A stretch of 9,464 nt of DNA from Opitutus sp. GAS368 (lineage in GTDB: Bacteria > Verrucomicrobiota > Verrucomicrobiia > Opitutales > UBA953), in NCBI GenBank assembly GCA_945906115.1, contig CAMDQP010000035.1, positions 1 through 9,464 of the forward strand, read 5' to 3'. How positions within the stretch are numbered: position 1 is the stretch's first letter; every line of letters starts with the position of its first letter. The position numbers and the translations under genes were made by a program. The notes below the pieces were generated by a model. The model was given only the letters and a program-made list of their open reading frames with translations, searched no databases and was not told the DNA's origin. Of this stretch, positions 4,968 through 9,464 are shown one piece after another.

Positions 4968-7910
4968 TTAGTCCTTGCGGAGGAGGTCCTTGATGACGTC
5001 AAGGCTGAGGCCAGACGAAACGGAGTCTGATTCGGTCAGGAGCTTACGCAACATCTCAGACTTGGACTTTTGCAGCTCCATGACGCGTTCTTCGATGGTT
5101 CCGGAAGCAATCAGTTTGATGCTGGTGACCTTACGGGTCTGGCCGATGCGGTGAGCACGGTCGGTGGCCTGGGCTTCGGCGGCGGGGTTCCACCAGGGGT
5201 CGAAATGGATGACCGTATCAGCTCCCGTCAGATTGAGACCCGTGCCGCCCGCCTTGAGCGACATGAGCATGACCGGGATCGTGGGGGTGGAATTAAATGT
5301 GTCGCACACCCCCTGGCGGTCCTTCGTGGAGCCGTCGAGGTAGCAGTAAGGGATGTCGCGGTCTTCCAGGGCTGTCTTGAGGAGTTGCAGTGCGGTGACG
5401 AACGTCGAGAAGACCAGCATGCGGTGGCCGGCGTCCTTGGATTCTTCGACGAGCTCGAGGAAGGCCTGCAGCTTCGCCGAGTCGGCTTCTTCCATCTTCG
5501 GATCGAGGATGCGCGGGTCGGCGCAGATCTGACGGAGGCGGAGAAGTTGGTTGAAGGCCGCCATCTGGATGCGGGCTTGCGTGGCACCGCCCATTTCCAT
5601 CTCAAAGATCTCCTTGCGCGTGGACTCGAGGTACTCGTCGTAGATCTTCTTTTGGTTTTCCTCGAAGTCGCAGTAGACAATCTGCTCAATCTTGGCGGGG
5701 AGCTCAGGAGCGACGGCGATCTTGGAGCGGCGCAGAATGTAAGGTGCGGCCATCTGCAAGAGACGGTCGTCGTGCCACTTGCGTTCTTCGGCTTGAATCC
5801 GTTCTTCGGGCTTAGGCAGGTAGCCCGGCATCAGGAAGCCGAAGAGCGAGCGGAGGTCTTCAAGCGAGTTCTCCACCGGCGTGCCAGTGAGGATGTAGCG
5901 CCCCTTCGCGACGAGCTGCTTGACCGCCTTGGCGGCCTGGGCGCGGGAGTTCTTGATATTCTGGCCTTCGTCACAGATCGCGGCGCCCCAGGTAATGAGG
6001 GAGAACGCCGCGATATCGCGGGAGAGCGTGCCGTAGGAGGTGATGACAAGATCGAAGCGCTGCAGGTATTCCTGCGCGGTGAAGCGGTTCTGGCCGTGGT
6101 GGGCGAGGACCTTGAGTGAAGGGGTGAAGCGGCGGGCTTCGCGGCGCCAGTTCTCGACGAGCGAAGCCGGGCAAACGACGAGGCAGGGGCCGTCTTCGGG
6201 GCGGTGTTGGCGCAGGGCCTCCATGAACGCCAAGGCCTGCACGGTCTTACCGAGGCCCATCTCGTCGGCGAGGAGGCCGCCCAGCGAATTATTGTGGATA
6301 TGCCAGAGCCAGGCCACGCCGACCTGCTGGTAGATGCGGAGTATCGTGCCGAGCTCCTCGCGGATGGGCGCGGGCTGGAGCTTCGAAAGGTTGCGGATCG
6401 CCGAGGAGCGCTTGCTCCAGGTCTCCGGCGGGGCGAAGGCGGCCTGCAGTTCCTCGGCGATGGCGTCGGCGCTGGCGAGGTCGGCGTACCCGATCTTCAG
6501 GTTGAGGTCGAGGTCGACGTTGCGCTTGGATTCGCCCGTGATGCGGCGCTGGGCGTTACGAATCGACTCCATCAACTCCGGCGTAATGAGGCGTGGACCC
6601 TGGTCGGTGTAGAAGAACATGCGACCACTCGAGAGGGCCTCTTGGATGACCTTCGGGGACTTCCCTTCGGGGTTGATACCGATGGCGAAGCGGAAACCGC
6701 CGTTCTCTTCGGATGCATCGCACTTCGCCTTAGCGAGGTCGACGTTACGGAGGGAGTGTGAGAGGTTGTGCGTGAAGAAGGCGCCGTTGTCCGTCATCAG
6801 CAGCTTGTGATGCCGGGCGAGGAAGTTGAGCACCTGGATCGTGCCGGCGAGGTACCATTCGCGGGTGGTGGTCTCGAGCGTGAAGCCGCTCCGCTGAAGC
6901 ATGTCGCGGAGTTCGGCGACCGGGCCGGAAGATTGCTGAGGGAGGCGGATGCGCAGCCACTTCATCGAACCGTCGACCCACGGGCGGTCGTCGCGGCCGC
7001 GTTCCTGGGAGCGGACTTCCTGCTCTTCGGGGCCGTCTTCGGGGGCTTCGCCGGCGGCGTTGGTCTGCGGCGTCGGCGCGGGTTCGTCGAGGTGTTCGTG
7101 GACCTTGTCGAGCTGGTCGCCATCCCATGCCAGCGCGGTTTCCGGCGCGTTGGCCATGCGGAAGATCTTCAGGCCCTTGCCGATGGCGAGGAGCTGGCGA
7201 AGATGGCGGCGAGTGAGGGGGAGGATGCCCTGGAGCTTGCCGTGGCAGAGGTTCTCGAGAATCGCCAGGAAGAAGACCGTGTCCGGCTCGATGGTCCAAG
7301 CCTTGCTGCGGTCGAGGTTCTCGGGCGCGACCTGGGCGCCGTCGACGCGGAGCTCGAGGCGGCAGATGATCTCGTCGCGCGCAGCGGCGGTGACGATGTT
7401 GGGCGGAACGATGAAACGCACTTCGATGGGCGTGCCGCGTTTTTCCGAGAGAGTGAGGGATTTGAGCCGGGGTCCTGCCGGGGTCGTTTCCGCTTCCTTT
7501 GATTTTTCCTTCTTCGTATCAGCCGTCTTTTCTTTCGTCGTGGTCGCTGTCGCCGGTTTGCCGGGCGGTGCGGCCGGTTTGGGCGGCGCCATTGTCTCGG
7601 GCTTCATATAACCCTCCTTGGTCGCAAGCACGAGGTAAGCGGCCACGGAGTGCACGCACAGTTTTCTTCGGCCGACCGAGACCTCGCAGCCGCACTCGTT
7701 GCGCTGGAAGGTGACCGAACGGAGATTCCAGCGGGCTTCGCGTGACTCCTTGCCGTCGTCGACGAGGGCTTCGGCGACCGGGGGCGTCCAGAGGGCCTTC
7801 TTCACCTTTCCCTTGGCTACCAGCTCCTTGGCGAGAAGCACGGTCGCCCCGCCAGCCAGATCGATGAGATCGTCTTCGGAGATGTTGGGCAACGGCTGAC
7901 GCGGCGCCAT
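4968..7910 (-). CDS. SNF2-family DEAD-like helicase/ATPase with N-terminal SWIM zinc finger
   Basis: 980 residues. An N-terminal SWIM zinc finger is formed by CGC at 73-75 and CVH at 85-87. A Lys/Thr/Pro/Glu-rich linker follows (about 105-150), then a long middle region (about 150-530) as in bacterial SNF2 proteins. The ATPase core comes next: Walker A DEMGLGKT at 549-556, motif II DEGQ at 647-650, TGTP at 675-678, GGTGLNLT at 888-895, and motif VI QATDRAHRIGQ at 914-924 with the arginine fingers. Family knowledge: Swi2/Snf2 ATPases translocate on double-stranded DNA and remodel protein-DNA or polymerase complexes; RapA is a bacterial relative. SWIM domains bind DNA or proteins. The exact job is unknown. 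Start at ATG 7910; a TTG at 7955 is in frame but lies within the preceding hairpin and adds only a basic 15-residue extension. It heads a likely SNF2-tatC-secreted protein unit. Confidence 0.94.
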   Translation of the reverse strand: MAPRQPLPNISEDDLIDLAGGATVLLAKELVAKGKVKKALWTPPVAEALVDDGKESREARWNLRSVTFQRNECGCEVSVGRRKLCVHSVAAYLVLATKEGYMKPETMAPPKPAAPPGKPATATTTKEKTADTKKEKSKEAETTPAGPRLKSLTLSEKRGTPIEVRFIVPPNIVTAAARDEIICRLELRVDGAQVAPENLDRSKAWTIEPDTVFFLAILENLCHGKLQGILPLTRRHLRQLLAIGKGLKIFRMANAPETALAWDGDQLDKVHEHLDEPAPTPQTNAAGEAPEDGPEEQEVRSQERGRDDRPWVDGSMKWLRIRLPQQSSGPVAELRDMLQRSGFTLETTTREWYLAGTIQVLNFLARHHKLLMTDNGAFFTHNLSHSLRNVDLAKAKCDASEENGGFRFAIGINPEGKSPKVIQEALSSGRMFFYTDQGPRLITPELMESIRNAQRRITGESKRNVDLDLNLKIGYADLASADAIAEELQAAFAPPETWSKRSSAIRNLSKLQPAPIREELGTILRIYQQVGVAWLWHIHNNSLGGLLADEMGLGKTVQALAFMEALRQHRPEDGPCLVVCPASLVENWRREARRFTPSLKVLAHHGQNRFTAQEYLQRFDLVITSYGTLSRDIAAFSLITWGAAICDEGQNIKNSRAQAAKAVKQLVAKGRYILTGTPVENSLEDLRSLFGFLMPGYLPKPEERIQAEERKWHDDRLLQMAAPYILRRSKIAVAPELPAKIEQIVYCDFEENQKKIYDEYLESTRKEIFEMEMGGATQARIQMAAFNQLLRLRQICADPRILDPKMEEADSAKLQAFLELVEESKDAGHRMLVFSTFVTALQLLKTALEDRDIPYCYLDGSTKDRQGVCDTFNSTPTIPVMLMSLKAGGTGLNLTGADTVIHFDPWWNPAAEAQATDRAHRIGQTRKVTSIKLIASGTIEERVMELQKSKSEMLRKLLTESDSVSSGLSLDVIKDLLRKD
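4972..4976 (-). promoter_or_regulatory. Ribosome binding site of tatC
   Basis: AAGGA on the minus strand, 8 nt before the tatC ATG at 4963, lying inside the last codons of the SNF2 gene. It decides the tatC start in favour of 4963 and suggests that tatC translation is coupled to the end of SNF2 translation. Confidence 0.65.
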
Positions 7911-7931
7911 GGTGAGGGTGTGCGGTGAAAA
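7911..7931 (-). promoter_or_regulatory. SNF2 leader: T-run plus CACCGCACA shared with the prenyl synthase leader
   Basis: Reading on the minus strand, the hairpin is followed by CTTTTCACCGCACA and then the start codon. The prenyl synthase leader has CTTTTTCACCCGCACA at the same place (plus-strand 3038-3053). In both, exactly 17 nt separate the last T of the run from the start codon, and neither has a Shine-Dalgarno sequence. The likeness is seen directly; a shared regulatory or translation-initiation role is inference. Confidence 0.35.
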
Positions 7932-7952
7932 GCGTCGTCCGAAAGGACGCGC
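7928..7952 (-). terminator. Terminator-like hairpin with T-run between dapF homologue and SNF2 gene
   Basis: On the minus strand, GCG-CGTCC-TTTC-GGACG-(A)-CGC forms an 8-bp stem with one bulge and a 4-nt loop (plus-strand 7932-7952), followed by TTTT (7928-7931). It lies 35 bp after the dapF homologue stop and could end that transcript. The T-run ends 17 nt before the SNF2 ATG, so an attenuator role is equally possible. Read on the plus strand the loop is a GAAA tetraloop closed by C-G, stable in either RNA. Confidence 0.45.
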
Positions 7953-7987
7953 CAAAGGAGGAAAACCTAGTGGGAAGACGGTTCGCC

Positions 7988-8842
7988 TTAGACGGCGACG
8001 TCTTGGACCGGGACTCCAGGGTGCATCTCGAAGATGCCTACGGGGGTCGTCGGGCCTGTCATCACGATGGAATAATCATCGCCGATGCCAATGATAATCT
8101 GACCTCCGGGCATATTAACCGCTAAATCTGCGTCAACTAGCCCCATTTTACGGGCTACGGCGGCCGAAGCCGAAGAGGAGGAACCGGAGGCCATCGTGTA
8201 GCCGGCGCCACGTTCCCAGATCTCGATGCGCACGTTCTTGCGGTCAATGATCTGCATGAACTGGACGTTGGTGCGGTTCGGGAAATTGGGGTGCACCTCG
8301 AGATGAGGGCCGTACGTCTTGGCGAGGTCAGGCGTGAGGTCGTCGACCGGGATCACGCAGTGCGGGTTACCTACAGTGGCGGCCCAGTACTTGAAGGTCT
8401 TTCCGAGGACGGTGATCTCTTCGCCGAGGACTTCGCGGTCAGCACCGACGTGCGGGATGACCGGCGCGCGGAAAGAGACCTTGCCCATCTCGACGCGGAT
8501 GCGGTTGCCGCCGTCGAAGACTTCGCAGCGGACGATGCCACCGATGGTGTGCAGGCGAAACTCTTGACCTTCCTGGATGCGCTTGGTCTCGAGGAGGTGG
8601 CGGCAGAAGATGCGGATACCGTTGCCGGATTTCTCAGCCTCGGAGCCATCAGGATTTAGGATACGGAGCCCGAAGGTGCCGTCAGTGCGTTCGATCGGGC
8701 CGAAGAGGATGCCGTCCGAGCCGAGGCCGAAGTGACGGTGGCAGACTTTGCGGATGGCTTCGGGCGAAAAGAGAGTAGGGCAATCCTTCGGCTCGAGGAC
8801 GAGGTAGTCGTTGCCGAGAGCGTGGTATTTGGCGAAACGCAT
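7988..8842 (-). CDS. dapF: Diaminopimelate epimerase homologue with both catalytic cysteines replaced by serine
   Basis: 284 residues, the normal DapF length. DapF interconverts LL- and meso-diaminopimelate for lysine and peptidoglycan synthesis, using two cysteines as acid/base pair. Conserved here: GND with Asn11, RHFGLGSDG at 36-44, NPDGSEAE at 63-70, GNPHCV at 158-163, FPNRTNV at 187-193, and ERGAG at 210-214. At the two catalytic places, however, the chain reads KSGNG (Ser72; normally CGNG) and MASGSSSS (Ser219; normally ACGTG or ACGSG), and the usual GET reads GYT. Both serine codons are plain TCC (8627-8629 and 8186-8188). The retained fold and binding residues suggest a functional enzyme of altered chemistry or substrate, not decay. 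The gene symbol marks homology only. Start at ATG 8842, with AGAAGG 5 nt upstream; the longer in-frame extension to 8881 is rejected. It stands divergent from the sulfatase and upstream of the SNF2 gene. Confidence 0.9.
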   Translation of the reverse strand: MRFAKYHALGNDYLVLEPKDCPTLFSPEAIRKVCHRHFGLGSDGILFGPIERTDGTFGLRILNPDGSEAEKSGNGIRIFCRHLLETKRIQEGQEFRLHTIGGIVRCEVFDGGNRIRVEMGKVSFRAPVIPHVGADREVLGEEITVLGKTFKYWAATVGNPHCVIPVDDLTPDLAKTYGPHLEVHPNFPNRTNVQFMQIIDRKNVRIEIWERGAGYTMASGSSSSASAAVARKMGLVDADLAVNMPGGQIIIGIGDDYSIVMTGPTTPVGIFEMHPGVPVQDVAV

Positions 8843-8946
8843 GTTCACCTTCTGATTGGGCGTTAAGCACAGGTTTTGCAAGCAAGGGGTGCGCGCGGCC
8901 CATCTGCGGGCTTTATTTCTGCCGCCTGCTGGCTTACTAGAAGCCC
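8843..8946. promoter_or_regulatory. Divergent intergenic region between dapF homologue and sulfatase
   Basis: This 104-bp region must hold the 5' ends of both divergent genes. A weak dyad GCCC-ATCTGC-GGGC at 8898-8911, followed by TTTATTT (8912-8918), points toward the sulfatase and ends 28 nt before its ATG. I see no -35/-10 pair good enough to name a promoter on either strand, and no clear ribosome site before the sulfatase. Confidence 0.35.
8846..8853 (-). promoter_or_regulatory. Ribosome binding site of the dapF homologue
   Basis: AGAAGGTG on the minus strand, with the AAGG core 5 nt before ATG 8842. It is one of the clearest Shine-Dalgarno sequences in the window and fixes the start at the conserved MRFAKYHALGND, 13 codons inside the longest open frame. 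Confidence 0.7.
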
Positions 8947-9464
8947 ATGCGCCTCCTGCCCCTGGTTGCCTTGTCTTTTGTCCTCTCCGTCTTTGCGGCG
9001 GATAAGCGCCCGCCCAACATCGTCCTGCTCTACTCGGACGACATCGGCTGGGGCGACCTCGGCTGCTATGGTGCGAAGGTGATTCCGACCCCTCACCTCG
9101 ATAAGCTGGCGTCGCAGGGCACGCGCTTCACCTCAGGTTATTGCACCTCGGCGACGTGCACACCTTCGCGCTATTCCTTACTGACCGGCGAATACGCCTG
9201 GCGCCGCCAAGGCACCGGCGTCCTGCCCGGCGATGCCCGACTCATCATCAAGCCCGGCCGCCCGACGATGGCCGCCAGCCTCGCCCAGCTCGGCTACGCT
9301 ACCGGCGTGGTCGGCAAATGGCACCTCGGCCTCGGCTCAGGCGACGTGAACTGGAATCAGAAGATTGACCCGTCGCCTAATCAGATTGGCTTCACTTACT
9401 CCTTCATCATGGCCGCCACCGGCGACCGCGTGCCGACCGTCTTCGTCGAGGACGGCTCCGTCGT
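8947..9464 (+). CDS. Secreted sulfatase (arylsulfatase-type, formylglycine enzyme), 3'-truncated
   Basis: ATG at 8947 opens a frame that runs off the window end after 172 codons. MRLLPLVALSFVLSVFAAD is a Sec signal peptide, cleaved around residue 18. The mature N-terminus starts with PPNIVLLYSDDIGWGD, whose Asp31-Asp32 bind the calcium of type I sulfatases. Sulfatase signature 1 appears as CTPSRYSLLTG at 71-81, in which Cys71 is the residue converted to formylglycine (Cys-type, C-x-P-S-R). The second signature is GYATGVVGKWHLG at 116-128, with Lys124 and His126. These enzymes cleave sulfate esters, often from polysaccharides or glycosaminoglycans, in the periplasm or outside the cell; the substrate is not readable from the fragment. 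A maturase for the Cys is needed and not in the window. In many relatives such genes lie in polysaccharide loci, but only the 3' flank outside this window could show that. Confidence 0.93.
   Translation, partial: MRLLPLVALSFVLSVFAADKRPPNIVLLYSDDIGWGDLGCYGAKVIPTPHLDKLASQGTRFTSGYCTSATCTPSRYSLLTGEYAWRRQGTGVLPGDARLIIKPGRPTMAASLAQLGYATGVVGKWHLGLGSGDVNWNQKIDPSPNQIGFTYSFIMAATGDRVPTVFVEDGSV

Noticed and set aside
4968..5002. In-frame N-terminal extension of tatC to 5002.
   Set aside because: It would overlap the SNF2 gene, lacks a ribosome site, and puts 13 extra residues before a normal TatC N-terminus.
5070..6119. Long plus-strand open frame of 349 codons opposite the SNF2 gene.
   Set aside because: The SNF2 frame carries all helicase motifs in order. 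The antisense product is a biased Gly/Val/Arg/Glu-rich sequence with no motif, as expected for the complement of a high-G+C gene.
7911..7955. Alternative TTG start of the SNF2 gene at 7955.
   Set aside because: The extension is translated from the hairpin region, has no ribosome site, and is Arg-rich with no family match; ATG 7910 is simpler.
7954..8125. Plus-strand ORF with a perfect AAAGGAGG 8 nt before GTG 7970, encoding about 51 residues.
   Set aside because: Apart from the ribosome-site match, almost all of it is antisense to the 3' end of the dapF homologue, and the peptide shows no domain or membrane feature. The purine run is probably incidental.
9141..9368. Plus-strand 75-codon ORF inside the sulfatase.
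   Set aside because: It is in another frame of the sulfatase gene, whose own frame carries the CTPSR and GKWHLG signatures without interruption.

Overview
The window is dense bacterial chromosome with high G+C, short intergenic gaps and no sign of mobile DNA, CRISPR, rRNA or tRNA. The gene content points to a Gram-negative (diderm) bacterium that makes DAP-type peptidoglycan: an export lipoprotein signal, TatC, a DapF homologue and a secreted sulfatase of the kind abundant in Verrucomicrobiota, Planctomycetota and Bacteroidota. I lean to Verrucomicrobiota (Opitutae-like), but this is a guess from gene content and style, not from a marker gene.

Layout. Bases 1-684 (+) are the 3' part of a secreted-esterase-type alpha/beta hydrolase (polyhydroxybutyrate depolymerase/LpqC-like). 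It converges on a SAM-dependent methyltransferase (707-1420, -). That gene diverges, across 54 bp holding two abutting dyads, from a DUF192 lipoprotein (1475-1978, +). The DUF192 gene abuts, stop codon to stop codon, a minus-strand cluster running from about 8842 down to 1979. In transcription order this holds a DapF homologue (7988-8842), a SWIM-SNF2 helicase (4968-7910), tatC (3965-4963), a secreted protein with a DnaJ-like double CxxC motif (3100-3960), a long-chain-type polyprenyl diphosphate synthase (2080-3030) and a 34-residue single-span membrane peptide (1979-2083), overlooked because of its size, whose start overlaps the synthase stop as ATGA. Diverging from dapF, a sulfatase gene starts at 8947 (+) and runs off the window end.

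How the genes fit together. SNF2-tatC (4-bp gap), tatC-secreted protein (4-bp gap) and synthase-small ORF (4-nt overlap) look translationally linked. Terminator-like hairpins before the SNF2 gene and before the synthase suggest that the minus cluster is split into units dapF / SNF2-tatC-secreted protein / synthase-small ORF, or is attenuated at those points. Envelope functions dominate: protein export, isoprenoid carriers or quinones, peptidoglycan precursor, lipoprotein, secreted enzymes. The SNF2 protein is the nucleic-acid-related exception.

Most noteworthy: the DapF homologue has serine at both positions where the family has its two catalytic cysteines, while most substrate-binding residues are kept. 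The SNF2 and synthase genes share a leader of the same architecture (hairpin, then a T-run with CACC(C)GCACA, then the start exactly 17 nt after the T-run). The 34-aa ORF coupled to the prenyl synthase and the exported zinc-finger-like protein next to tatC are the other candidates for uncharacterised biology.
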